This document shows positions 31,889 through 40,512 of a DNA stretch of 64,000 nucleotides, piece by piece. The stretch lies in the NCBI RefSeq assembly GCF_003461245.1, contig NZ_QTWS01000009.1:1-64000 (forward strand), read 5' to 3'. How positions within the stretch are numbered: position 1 is the first letter of the stretch; each line of letters starts with the position of its first letter. The position numbers were made by a program, and so were the translations under genes. This DNA is from Blautia sp. AF19-10LB (lineage in GTDB: Bacteria; Bacillota; Clostridia; Lachnospirales; Lachnospiraceae). Under the pieces are notes generated by a model. It had not been told where the DNA came from and searched no databases. It was given only the letters and a program-made list of their open reading frames with translations.

Positions 31889-33055
31889 TTATCTGGCATT
31901 TCTGTTTCGTTTTGTATTCTTTGTATTTCTTGAATTCTTTCCGGAGATCCGGTTCCAGATCTCTTCGCCTTCGCGGTCATCCTCATCCATCATTTCCTGA
32001 ATGATCTGCTCGTCAAGATCCTCCTCATCGATCGGCTCGTCATCATAGTAATCATCGTAATAATCATCCTCATAAGTATTCCGTCTGACATTTCGGTTAT
32101 TTATATTTCTATTATTTACATTTCTGTCATTCACATTACCGCTGCCACTGCGCCCTGTTCCCGCAGATGCGCTGGTTCTCTTTGGACGGTATACAACTGT
32201 CTCCTCCCGTTCCGGTGCCGGATCATCGAGCCTGCGCTTACGTGTTTTTTTCTCAAGCGGAACATCAACTACCTGTTTCTGCTGAACAGAATTATGTTCT
32301 TTGGAATGCTCTTCACGGCGTTTACGATTCCTCTGGGATTTCTGTTCCTCACCCGTTGCTCTTTCTCTCTTTCTGCGTGGAAGATAATCGTCTGTATCCA
32401 CATAGTCTGAGCTTCTGCGAGCTTTTTCGTATTCCTGCGGGTCATATTCCTCTTCTTCGATCACAACACGGCGGTTTGTCGCAAACTGGATCAGCATACC
32501 AAGAAGGGCACAACCCACGCTCAAGCCAAGTCCATACGGAATATCTGCAAGTCCTCCAAGTTTCGCCAAGGAAAAACCTGCCATGGCGCCGCCCAGCAGG
32601 CTGGTTCCAACGATCAGGACAATCCCCGCCCACTTCATGGCAAGCACGCCAAGTCCCACGCCAAGCAGCAGGCAGAAGAAAAATACCAGAGAAGTTGTCG
32701 GATGGAAAACATAGATTCCAAGTCCCAGTCCGATGCCTGCACCGATAATAAAAATTCCGACCTTGTAGCTCAGAAAAGCGATCACTGCGAGCAGAATGCC
32801 CACACCGATCATGATCACTGCGTACATATATTTTTCCTGGATTCCCATGGTATATGCCACGCCAAGTCCGATACCGCCTCCGATCAGAAAGCCAAACAGC
32901 ATCATCCAGAAGCGGAGCAGCCGGTATCCCAATACGCAATTGATCACACCAAGAACAAGAAGGGCTGCAAATCCGATCATAGAAACGCTGTCCAGAACCG
33001 AAACGGACCTGGTCTGCTCCATGGTACTCATTATCTGTTGTAAAATTCCTGTCAT
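31889..33055 (-). CDS. Multi-spanning membrane protein (DUF4203/TMEM198-like) with charged C-terminal tail
   Basis: About 388 residues. Residues 20-190 hold seven or so closely spaced hydrophobic segments rich in Gly (IGFAALLVLGVINCVLGYRL and similar), the pattern of DUF4203/TMEM198-like domains of unknown function. The last 190 residues are cytoplasmic-looking and very hydrophilic: Arg/Lys/Glu-rich, an Asn-Arg stretch (NDRNVNNRNINNRNVRRN) and an acidic Asp-Tyr block. I chose ATG 33055 behind TTAGGAGGAG; the longer frame would overlap the upstream transglutaminase gene. The 10-base gap to that gene suggests co-transcription. Function is unknown. Confidence 0.8.
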   Translation of the reverse strand: MTGILQQIMSTMEQTRSVSVLDSVSMIGFAALLVLGVINCVLGYRLLRFWMMLFGFLIGGGIGLGVAYTMGIQEKYMYAVIMIGVGILLAVIAFLSYKVGIFIIGAGIGLGLGIYVFHPTTSLVFFFCLLLGVGLGVLAMKWAGIVLIVGTSLLGGAMAGFSLAKLGGLADIPYGLGLSVGCALLGMLIQFATNRRVVIEEEEYDPQEYEKARRSSDYVDTDDYLPRRKRERATGEEQKSQRNRKRREEHSKEHNSVQQKQVVDVPLEKKTRKRRLDDPAPEREETVVYRPKRTSASAGTGRSGSGNVNDRNVNNRNINNRNVRRNTYEDDYYDDYYDDEPIDEEDLDEQIIQEMMDEDDREGEEIWNRISGKNSRNTKNTKRNRNAR

Positions 33056-33065
33056 AACGCTCCTC

Positions 33066-34319
33066 CTAAAACATAAAATACATTGTTTTGAGATTATCCA
33101 GAACTCCATAATGATACTCTACTGTACTAAGCCCATACAGTCCCATATAATATCGTGCCACATCCTGAATATATTCATCTCCGTCGCTCTGAATCCACTG
33201 CCGATAAACTTCGTCAAAATCTTCCTGATTTCTGAACTTAAAACGAACTACCGCAGCCCCGTTATCCAGACGCATACAGCAAAATTCATATAGCGACTGG
33301 TAATCGTAACTGTCAAAGCATGCTCCATTTAACATATAGAAATTCTTATCTGTTGCCGTACATTCCGGTACAGGAAATTCATCCGAAGCTGTATAAACCA
33401 GCTCATACTCCTGAGGAAACGGACAGAGATAGTCATAAATAATTGTTTTGTGTTCTGCGAACTGAACAGCATCTCCCTCCAGAAACTGCGGCTGATCTCC
33501 ATTGGTTGCATCCACATAATAATACTGCCCTTCTATCTGAACAATATCCCATGCATGTCCCTCATCACTGTCCCTGGTATCCCCTTCGACATAAATGCAG
33601 GGGATATCAAGCTGTTCCAGGAGGTATTGTACAGCCCTTGCATAACCGGCGCAGACTGCCTGCCCTTTCCAGAAAATCCCCGCAATATTCTGATCATCCT
33701 CAGAAGATGCATATTCTGCATGATCAATAAGATAAGCGTAAACTGTCCTGACTTTCTCGTAAGTATCTGCTCCTTCTGGAATCAGACTTCGAACTTCCTG
33801 ACAGGCATTCTGCATTGCCTGCTGAATTTCTTCGACTTCCTGATCTGTGTAAGTATAGCCCGGGGCAAATTCACAGTAATCTTTCCCCGGATAGGAAGTT
33901 GTATATACTTCCTGCCGGTTATGTACCCAGAACAATTCCGGATGGTCCTTAAGAAGTGCATGATAAACCTTGTTGATCTTCGTTTCTTCTGAAGTTGTCA
34001 GATAAAAATTATTCTCTCTTTTCTCAATTCCATCTAACATTTCCCGGTAGATTCTTCTTTCATCATCCCCGAGAAGATTAAAATAATACTCCTGATATCC
34101 ACCCTCGTCCGTCTCTGCTATACTTTGTTCTCGTAAATCCTGTACCTCTGAAGGTTCTCTGTCAAAAATCCCCCTCGCCACATCCATGATCACAGACTGT
34201 TGTTCTGTATCACTGCCTGTCTCTCCAGATCTGTGGATCCGTGTATTCAGTCCCCATCCCAGAACGGCAAGCAAAATCACAAACAGGCATACTTTCTGAG
34301 GCAACCTGTGCTTTCTCAT
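33066..34319 (-). CDS. Secreted or membrane-anchored transglutaminase-like protein
   Basis: 417 residues. An N-terminal hydrophobic segment (VCLFVILLAVLGWGL) serves as signal or anchor. The core is a transglutaminase/protease-like fold: QAVCAGYARAVQYLLEQL with the catalytic Cys near 225, DEGHAWDIVQI with the His near 260, and YYVDATNGD with the Asp near 275. Such proteins act outside the membrane as peptidases or cross-linking enzymes in the wall of Gram-positive bacteria. The C-terminal 130 residues have no known motif. The gene is followed after 10 bases by the DUF4203-like gene and preceded by a terminator from the NlpC/P60 gene. Confidence 0.85.
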   Translation of the reverse strand: MRKHRLPQKVCLFVILLAVLGWGLNTRIHRSGETGSDTEQQSVIMDVARGIFDREPSEVQDLREQSIAETDEGGYQEYYFNLLGDDERRIYREMLDGIEKRENNFYLTTSEETKINKVYHALLKDHPELFWVHNRQEVYTTSYPGKDYCEFAPGYTYTDQEVEEIQQAMQNACQEVRSLIPEGADTYEKVRTVYAYLIDHAEYASSEDDQNIAGIFWKGQAVCAGYARAVQYLLEQLDIPCIYVEGDTRDSDEGHAWDIVQIEGQYYYVDATNGDQPQFLEGDAVQFAEHKTIIYDYLCPFPQEYELVYTASDEFPVPECTATDKNFYMLNGACFDSYDYQSLYEFCCMRLDNGAAVVRFKFRNQEDFDEVYRQWIQSDGDEYIQDVARYYMGLYGLSTVEYHYGVLDNLKTMYFMF

Positions 34320-34425
34320 TTCCCACTCCTCTGTCTTCCTGATAGTTTCTTTTTATTATAGCATACCGAAAAAAGGGTCTGTATTACGGATATTCACGAA
34401 CAACCGACAAATCCCGATGTCAAAA

Positions 34426-34460
34426 AACCCGCGAAAATCATATACCGATCTTCACGGGCT
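34426..34460 (-). terminator. Terminator of the NlpC/P60 gene
   Basis: On the minus strand AGCCCGTGAAGATC and GATTTTCGCGGGT form a stem with a G-U pair and a small internal mismatch, followed by TTTTTTG. Confidence 0.8.
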
Positions 34461-34471
34461 TTTCTCAGGTG

Positions 34472-36532
34472 TTAATCTTCGAATTCCACTTGAATATCAC
34501 TGTTATCCGGCTGCTGTGGATAAATTGCGGCACTGCCGGAAGAAACTGTCATTCCCTTTTCGAGAATTTCTTTAAGTGTACCTGTCACTTCTACTGTTGT
34601 ACTTCCTGAAGTGATTCCGTCAGAAAGCCCGGCATCCTCTGTTCCTGCTTCCACATCATCCTCAAAACTGATATCAATTCCTGATGTATCTTCGCTGGAT
34701 TCTTCTGCTTTCTTAGTGTCTGCTTTTGTTTCTGTATTGGCTGTGAAATCACCATCCGATGTTTCTGTTACATCTGCGGCAGTATCCAGTGCCTCTGCAT
34801 TACTTGCAGTCGTTCCATCACTTACCATCTGGGCAAGTTCTTCCTGTGTCGGATAGAAAGATGGCTGACGGATGTAACGGAAACTTGCACCGTATGCCTC
34901 TCCTACTGTAACCCCGTTCTTGCTGGAAGAACAATGTACTGCGATCCAGTCGCCCGCATCTGTCTTACCACAGATGATACCCACATGATTATTGCTTCCT
35001 GATTCCGGACCATTCTGGAACACCAGATCGCCAGGCTGCGCATCCTGCTCGCTGACTACATCTGCCTTTTCCCACTGATCAGAAGTTCCATCTCCAACAC
35101 TGCCTTCCATATCTGTGCTGTCATATCCATTGATGACTGCCCAGGTAACAAAGCCACTGCAATCCAGACCATAGGCTCTGGTCGTTCCTGTGCTCGGGCT
35201 TCCGGCTGCTGAAACCTTCTCTGCATTTCCCCAGCTCGGATCCTTGCCGATCGTAGTAGACTTGCCGCCCCAGAAATAGCCGACCTCACCTACCAGAGAA
35301 TATGCCGCTGTAATGACATTGACACGTTCTTCCGAAACATCATCTCCAACACTCTGACGTACAAATCCTTTGGCATCTGTAACGATCGCACAAAGGAGCT
35401 TACAGTCTGTTTCTGTGTATTTCTTGAGAACAGTTCTCTTGTCCTGTGCAATATTATTCTGCTTGATGTACGTATTAATATGATAGTTTCCATAGGAAAC
35501 ATGGGTGATATTTTCTTTGTCACGAACTACCGGATTCATCTTTGCAAAAATCTCAGCAAGCTCATCCTTGCTGGAAGAATCCAGTTTAAATTCCTTGGTA
35601 CCTTTCTGGCTCTGCTCATACACATAAATCGCCAGAATATCCTGCCAGTTTCGCACGAGCAGAGAATCCGCAGATGTAGTCATTCCATCCGTTCTGCTGT
35701 CACTGGCATCTGTCAGTTTGTTCTTTTCTTTATATTCTTTCTCAATTTCGTCCATTACAGATGAAAAATCATCAGAAAAGCTGAGCTGATAATTCTCCTT
35801 CAGGCTGTCCAGATAAAAGTCCTTTCCTGCATGAAGGTTTGACACATAATAAACCGGTGTACCGGTCTTACCTGTCACATCTGTCGTTTTCGTTCCATCT
35901 GAAATATCAGTAGTATTGCTGTTGCTGCTGTTCTGTTTCTTCTTAAGTTCTGCAATCTTTGCCTCAAGTTTTACCAGAGTCTGATAGTTGGTAACCATTG
36001 CTTTCTGTTCATCTGACAGATTATTGTAAGCTGTCCGAAGTGCCTCTACTCTGGATGCATGATTCAAAGTAAGTGTCTCCCCTGCCAGGGCATTGATCTG
36101 ACTGATCAGCGCAGTCACTGCTGAATTATCTGTTGTCGGAGTCGGCGTTGGTGTTGACGTAGGCGCTGTAGTTGGAACCGGTGTCACAGTTGCTGTTGGA
36201 TCCGGTGCTGTTGTCGGTTCCGGTGCCGTCGTTGGTTCTGGCGCTGTTGTCGGTTCCGGTGCTGTCGTTGGCTCTGGTGCCGTTGTTGGTTCCGGTGCGA
36301 CTGTTGGTTCCGGATCTGGCGCTGTTGTTGGTTCTGGTGCCGGTGTCTCCTCCCCGGAACCATCACTCAGATCACTGCCGTCTCCAAAATCGCTTGAAGC
36401 CTCTATTCCTTCATCCGCAGCCAGAATAGACATCGGGCTGGACAAAACCATTGCTGAAATCATCGAGATGCATAAATACTTTGTCAGATATTTATTCTTC
36501 ATTCTGCCAAAAAAACTCCCTTCTGTGACCAT
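34472..36532 (-). CDS. Secreted NlpC/P60 cell-wall hydrolase with Pro-Thr repeat linker
   Basis: 686 residues. A signal peptide (YLCISMISAMVLSSPMSILA) is followed by an extended linker of PEPTTA units (about residues 65-125), a FIVAR-like helical segment (NNLSDEQKAMVTNYQTL), a middle domain without known match, and an NlpC/P60 peptidase domain near 440-560 (YGLDCSGFVTWAV, QPGDLVF, HVGIICG). The last 110 residues are Thr/Asp/Glu-rich. NlpC/P60 enzymes usually cut D-gamma-Glu-diamino acid bonds in peptidoglycan. The ATG at 36532 has AGGA at good spacing; an internal ATG at 36502 is the alternative and would give a more usual signal peptide. No sortase motif. Confidence 0.88.
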   Translation of the reverse strand: MVTEGSFFGRMKNKYLTKYLCISMISAMVLSSPMSILAADEGIEASSDFGDGSDLSDGSGEETPAPEPTTAPDPEPTVAPEPTTAPEPTTAPEPTTAPEPTTAPEPTTAPDPTATVTPVPTTAPTSTPTPTPTTDNSAVTALISQINALAGETLTLNHASRVEALRTAYNNLSDEQKAMVTNYQTLVKLEAKIAELKKKQNSSNSNTTDISDGTKTTDVTGKTGTPVYYVSNLHAGKDFYLDSLKENYQLSFSDDFSSVMDEIEKEYKEKNKLTDASDSRTDGMTTSADSLLVRNWQDILAIYVYEQSQKGTKEFKLDSSSKDELAEIFAKMNPVVRDKENITHVSYGNYHINTYIKQNNIAQDKRTVLKKYTETDCKLLCAIVTDAKGFVRQSVGDDVSEERVNVITAAYSLVGEVGYFWGGKSTTIGKDPSWGNAEKVSAAGSPSTGTTRAYGLDCSGFVTWAVINGYDSTDMEGSVGDGTSDQWEKADVVSEQDAQPGDLVFQNGPESGSNNHVGIICGKTDAGDWIAVHCSSSKNGVTVGEAYGASFRYIRQPSFYPTQEELAQMVSDGTTASNAEALDTAADVTETSDGDFTANTETKADTKKAEESSEDTSGIDISFEDDVEAGTEDAGLSDGITSGSTTVEVTGTLKEILEKGMTVSSGSAAIYPQQPDNSDIQVEFED
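36205..36335. repeat. Minisatellite coding for the Pro-Glu-Pro-Thr-Thr-Ala linker
   Basis: Imperfect tandem 18-bp units around GGTTCCGGTGC and GTCGTTGG, about seven copies, encode PEPTTA repeats. Such repeats tend to change copy number by slippage. Confidence 0.8.
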
Positions 36533-36620
36533 ATTCCCATTTCCTGAAAGGAATATGTTAAAATCTTCTAACTTACATAATAACTGTGCTTATTTTAGCA
36601 TACTGTTTTTTCAAAATCAA

Positions 36621-36645
36621 CCGCCGGAGTGTAACACTCCGGCGG
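36621..36645 (-). terminator. Terminator-like hairpin after the phospholipase C-like gene
   Basis: A perfect 11-bp stem, CCGCCGGAGTG/CACTCCGGCGG, with a 3-base loop. The following T content is moderate on both strands. Confidence 0.75.
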
Positions 36646-36677
36646 ATTTGGGTAATTTTCATATTTTTTTCATATTT

Positions 36678-37316
36678 TCAGATATTTACTGCCGGTACAC
36701 CTGATGCTACTACACGGAGGCAAAGCTGGAACAATCCCTGGAATACCTGAAAGCATACACTTAAGATATAATGGATATCCTCCTCGATCGAACGCTTGCG
36801 GTCAAGGTAAACGTTGTGACGCTCTCTGATATAATCAAGAAGCTGGTTCAGTGTATCAAAGCGAAGATTCTTCTCCGCATAAATATCTGCTCTTCCACTC
36901 TCAACAAAGACCTTGAGTTCATTCTTCAGATGCTTCTCATACGTATTGTGCTGACGCAGAGATCCGTCAAATGTCTTGTTATGCGGAAATGTAAAGTAGT
37001 CTGCAATGTAATGCATGATCTCGCCTGCTCTTCTCCAGAACACACGGTCATTGTATTCTACCAGACCGTTCTCTACCAGACGGCTGATCTTTCCCTGTAC
37101 CTCGTCAAAGGTGCCAAAATATTCATGTCTCTTGGTTACAAAGGATGGCTGGATGTCCGGAAGGATATTTCCGAGACAAAATGCTTTTCTATGTGACTGT
37201 AAGCTCTCATTAGCAGGCATCTGATCTGCCAGATATCTTGCTAACAGTATGTGTGATTTCTTTCGCAAAATAAACACTTCTTTCTGTGCAAATAAATTGT
37301 TTGCTGTAACCAACAT
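36678..37316 (-). CDS. Zinc-dependent phospholipase C family protein
   Basis: 212 residues as drawn. Motifs of the zinc-dependent phospholipase C-like family: KSHILLARYLADQMP, FCLGNILPDIQPSF, MHYIADYFTFPHN and the later NTYEKHLKNEL, with several His and Asp residues placed as zinc ligands. There is no signal peptide, so it probably acts in the cytoplasm, and the lipid substrate is unproven. The ATG at 37316 has no ribosome binding site; a TTG at 37268 (giving the start RKKSHILLA) behind AGAAAGAAG is a good alternative and matches how such proteins usually begin. Divergence from phospholipase C proper is large. Confidence 0.75.
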   Translation of the reverse strand: MLVTANNLFAQKEVFILRKKSHILLARYLADQMPANESLQSHRKAFCLGNILPDIQPSFVTKRHEYFGTFDEVQGKISRLVENGLVEYNDRVFWRRAGEIMHYIADYFTFPHNKTFDGSLRQHNTYEKHLKNELKVFVESGRADIYAEKNLRFDTLNQLLDYIRERHNVYLDRKRSIEEDIHYILSVCFQVFQGLFQLCLRVVASGVPAVNI

Positions 37317-37364
37317 CTACTATAACAGATATCCGGCCATTTGAAAATAGAGATTTTGTGAATT

Positions 37365-37973
37365 TTAAATTTTTTTCTTCGAAGCACCGATCGCCATACT
37401 GTGCTGTGCCGCATGACGCTGCTCTGTCAGTTCCTTTTCGTAAAAGATCACACCATTATGATCATATGGATCGTTGAACCAGTAGCCATTCTCATCATAT
37501 CCCACCAGAAGCATACAATGCTCATTGGAAGTCCATTCAAACCGCTCACCGGAATCCAGAAGTTTCCACTCCGGCCCCGGGATCTCCTTTCGCATATTGA
37601 TGCAGGCCCAGAAAACTACCGGCATCCCGCGGTCAATGTACTTTCTGCACAACTCTTCTATGGAAGTTCCTGTCTCATTGACAAATGCAAAAGTATCTCC
37701 TGCCGCCCGCTCAAGTGCTCCCTTAAGTGCCGGTGCATAGCATCCAAAAGCCTCATCATCATAAGGACTTCCACAGAAAAATTCGTTCGGATCCGGTCCA
37801 TAAAGTCCGTCCTCTCTCTGCTCCATCGCCCTGCACCTGAGGCAGTTCCGGATAAAACCATCTACCGTAATATCACACCCAAGATAACGGAGAAGCATGA
37901 CAGCAGTGACGCTCTCGCATCCTGTCGGATATCTGCCGCTCTGGTCGATATAAGGTACTTTGATCTTCGTCAT
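37365..37973 (-). CDS. C39 family peptidase
   Basis: About 202 residues. The opening IKVPYIDQSGRYPTGCESVTAVM carries the catalytic Cys in the context typical of C39-like (bacteriocin-processing-type) cysteine peptidases. EHCMLLVGYDENGYWFNDPYD near residue 160 supplies the His and Asp. There is no clear signal peptide. I chose ATG 37973 rather than the frame start at 38003, because relatives begin this way and AGGAG precedes it, although the spacing is short. The gene follows the NhaC antiporter gene on the same strand with almost no gap. The substrate is unknown; surface or peptidoglycan peptides are possible. Confidence 0.8.
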   Translation of the reverse strand: MTKIKVPYIDQSGRYPTGCESVTAVMLLRYLGCDITVDGFIRNCLRCRAMEQREDGLYGPDPNEFFCGSPYDDEAFGCYAPALKGALERAAGDTFAFVNETGTSIEELCRKYIDRGMPVVFWACINMRKEIPGPEWKLLDSGERFEWTSNEHCMLLVGYDENGYWFNDPYDHNGVIFYEKELTEQRHAAQHSMAIGASKKKI

Positions 37974-38003
37974 ATCTCCTGTCTCTTTCCTGTCAGATAT
38001 CAT

Positions 38004-39506
38004 CTACTTTGCAACTTTGCGGAGCACAGTAAGGACCGCAAGCAGCAGGATAAGGCTGACTCCCAGGACGATCCACCATACATGGACAAAGCCTGCAAGC
38101 AGGAAGCCCACTGCGGATACCACTGCAACTACAGCCGCGTACTGCATCTGTGTCGTTACATGATTGATATGATTACTCTGTGCACCTGCTGAGGACATAA
38201 CCGTTGTGTCAGAGATCGGCGAAACATGGTCTCCGCAGACAGCTCCGGAAAGAACCGCGGATACTGCAATGATCATCATCTGCATATTGTCGGCACCCGG
38301 AAACATCGCAATCGCGATCGGAACCAGGATTGCAAACGTCCCCCAGCTTGTTCCTGTTGAGAAAGAAAGGAAGATCGCCACCAGGAACAGGATCGCCGGA
38401 AGGATCACACTTGCAGATGCATTGGTGCCTACGATCGTCTTGACAAAAGTTCCGATCTCAAGTGCATCGCCCATTCCTTTCAGTGACCATGCAAAGATCA
38501 GGATCGCGATCGCCGGGATCATCATCTTGAATCCTTCTACAAAGCTGTCCATAAACCCCTTGAATGTGACAACTTTTCGCGGAAGATACAGCACGAGCAT
38601 AAATAATACGGTGATCATCGTTGCAAAGATCAGACTGGTCTCTGCATCACAGCCGGAAAAAGCAGTGACGATATCTGTCGCTCCGCCAAGGAATCCTGTA
38701 TAGATCATCGCACCGATCGCAGTTCCGATCAGTACCAGGACCGGAAGGATCAGATCGATGACATGACCGTTGGAAGAAATCTCTTCTTCCTTGACCTGAT
38801 CAAATTCTTCTCCGCCGGAAGTAAAAAGATCTCCTCTTGCCGCATTCTGTTCATGTTTCTTCATAAGTCCGAAATCAAATCCGGTACCGATCATATAAAA
38901 TACCATGACCAGGGTAAGAAGTGCATACAGGTTATACGGGATCGTCCAGAGAAAAAGCTGGAATCCTGTGATCCCTGCATCTGCCGGCACATAAGAGTTG
39001 ACTGCTGCCGCCCAGCTTGAGATCGGTGCGATAATACAAACCGGTGCTGCAGTCGCGTCGATTATGTAAGCAAGTTTCGCACGTGATACTCTGTACTTGT
39101 CTGTGACCGGACGCATAACAGAGCCTACGGTCAGACAGTTAAAATAGTCATCCACAAAGATCAGGATACCAAGTCCTGTTGTTGCAAACATTGCGCTCTT
39201 TTTATTCTTGATCTTACTGCCCGCCCAGCGTCCATACGCCGCTGATCCTCCTGACTTCGCCATCAGTACAATGATCATTCCAAGCAGAACGTCAAAGATC
39301 AGAATATTCAGATTCATACTGCTCTTCATGATGTCAAACAATGCTACAAACGCATTCCACGGATGAAAGCCCGTATAAAGCAGTGCTCCCATTGCCACAC
39401 CGATAAACAGTGAGCTGTAAACCTCCTTCGTGATCAGCGCCAGCGCGATCGCCAGCAGCGGTGGAACCAGTGACCACCAGGTTCCGATAAACATTGATCC
39501 ATCCAT
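38004..39506 (-). CDS. Na+/H+ antiporter NhaC family protein
   Basis: 500 residues with 11-12 hydrophobic segments. Family hallmarks: SLVPPLLAIALALITKEVYSSL at the start, GGSAAYGRWAGSKI, DDYFNCLTVGSVMRPVTDKY, SFSTGTSWGTFAILVPIAIAM and GDHVSPISDTTVMSSAGAQ. These are the conserved substrate-region motifs of NhaC-type antiporters. It should exchange sodium (or an organic ion) for protons at the membrane. Some relatives carry malate/lactate or amino acids, so the ion is not certain. It is downstream of metA on the same strand (30-base gap) and leads into the C39 peptidase gene. Confidence 0.9.
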   Translation of the reverse strand: MDGSMFIGTWWSLVPPLLAIALALITKEVYSSLFIGVAMGALLYTGFHPWNAFVALFDIMKSSMNLNILIFDVLLGMIIVLMAKSGGSAAYGRWAGSKIKNKKSAMFATTGLGILIFVDDYFNCLTVGSVMRPVTDKYRVSRAKLAYIIDATAAPVCIIAPISSWAAAVNSYVPADAGITGFQLFLWTIPYNLYALLTLVMVFYMIGTGFDFGLMKKHEQNAARGDLFTSGGEEFDQVKEEEISSNGHVIDLILPVLVLIGTAIGAMIYTGFLGGATDIVTAFSGCDAETSLIFATMITVLFMLVLYLPRKVVTFKGFMDSFVEGFKMMIPAIAILIFAWSLKGMGDALEIGTFVKTIVGTNASASVILPAILFLVAIFLSFSTGTSWGTFAILVPIAIAMFPGADNMQMMIIAVSAVLSGAVCGDHVSPISDTTVMSSAGAQSNHINHVTTQMQYAAVVAVVSAVGFLLAGFVHVWWIVLGVSLILLLAVLTVLRKVAK

Positions 39507-39535
39507 TTCGTTTCCCCCTCTTATTTTTTAATTTA

Positions 39536-40477
39536 TCAATGCCCTTTAATACTGTCGAAATCAGGTGTTCCGTACAGGTCGAACGGAGTGCTCTGGTATA
39601 CGTAATAATTCAGCCAGTTTGTATACAGATTGTTTGCATGTGCTCTCCACATAAGCAGCGGTTTGTTTGCCGGATCGTTTTCGCGATAATAATTCTCCGG
39701 GATTTCGATCGGGAGTCCTTTGCTCATGTCACGCTTGTACTCGCCGTCCAGTGTGACACGGTCATATTCCGGATGTCCCATCACAAAGATCTTCCTTCCA
39801 CCTTCTGCCATTGCCAGGAAAAGTCCAGCTTCCTCGGATTCTGCCAGGATCGTGATGTCCTTGCAGGCACGGATGTCCTCGATCGGGACCTCTGTATGTC
39901 TGGAATGTGGTGCAAGGAACATATCGTCAAACCCTCTTACCAGCGGGATCTTGCGGTTCAGGACTTTGTGCCAGAACAGGCCGAACATCTTGTGGTCAAG
40001 CTGGCGTTTCTTAAGTCCATAGAAATGATAAAGACTCGCCTGTGCAGCCCAGCACAGAAAGATCGTAGAGGTCACGTGGTCAGAAGTCCAGTCCATGATC
40101 TCCTGGAGTTCGTTCCAGTAGTCTACTTCTTCAAATTCCATCTGCTCGACCGGAGCTCCTGTAATGATCATTCCGTCAAAACGTCTGTCTTTGAGATCAG
40201 AAAAAGTCTCATAGAATTTATTCAGATGACTGATCGAAGTGTTTCTTGCCTCATGGCTCTCCACTGCCATAAAAGTCACATCCACCTGCAGCGGTGTGTT
40301 GGAGAGAGAACGCAAAAGCTGAAGCTCTGTCTCCTCCTTGAGTGGCATCAGGTTCAGGATCAGGATCTGGATCGGACGAATGTCCTGATGCACAGCCCTT
40401 CCCTCGTCCATGACGAATATATTTTCTCTTTCCAGAATTTCTTTTACCGGTAAATCCCCCTGTATTTTAATAGGCAT
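39536..40477 (-). CDS. metA: Homoserine O-acyltransferase (MetA), predicted acetyl-specific
   Basis: 313 residues of the MetA family. The catalytic Cys142 lies in STIFLCWAAQASLYH, and the FVMGHPEYD His and late Glu motifs are present. At residue 111, the position known to set acyl-donor choice, it has Glu (TGAPVEQMEFEEVDYW). Glu111 marks use of acetyl-CoA, as in Bacillus, while Gly marks succinyl-CoA, as in E. coli. It makes O-acetyl-homoserine for methionine synthesis in the cytoplasm. It starts 35 bases after ligA, so it is probably in the rluF-ligA-metA run; no SAM riboswitch fits in the gap. Confidence 0.93.
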   Translation of the reverse strand: MPIKIQGDLPVKEILERENIFVMDEGRAVHQDIRPIQILILNLMPLKEETELQLLRSLSNTPLQVDVTFMAVESHEARNTSISHLNKFYETFSDLKDRRFDGMIITGAPVEQMEFEEVDYWNELQEIMDWTSDHVTSTIFLCWAAQASLYHFYGLKKRQLDHKMFGLFWHKVLNRKIPLVRGFDDMFLAPHSRHTEVPIEDIRACKDITILAESEEAGLFLAMAEGGRKIFVMGHPEYDRVTLDGEYKRDMSKGLPIEIPENYYRENDPANKPLLMWRAHANNLYTNWLNYYVYQSTPFDLYGTPDFDSIKGH

Positions 40478-40512
40478 TTTCCGTTCCTCCTTTATGTGCT
40501 TCTTTCTATATA

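Noticed and set aside
36184..36429. Open frames within the Pro-Thr repeat in other frames
   Set aside because: Artefacts of the minisatellite, giving simple Gln/Arg/His or Leu/Val/Pro repeats.
40478..40512. SAM riboswitch or T-box upstream of metA
   Set aside because: Only 35 bases separate metA from ligA.
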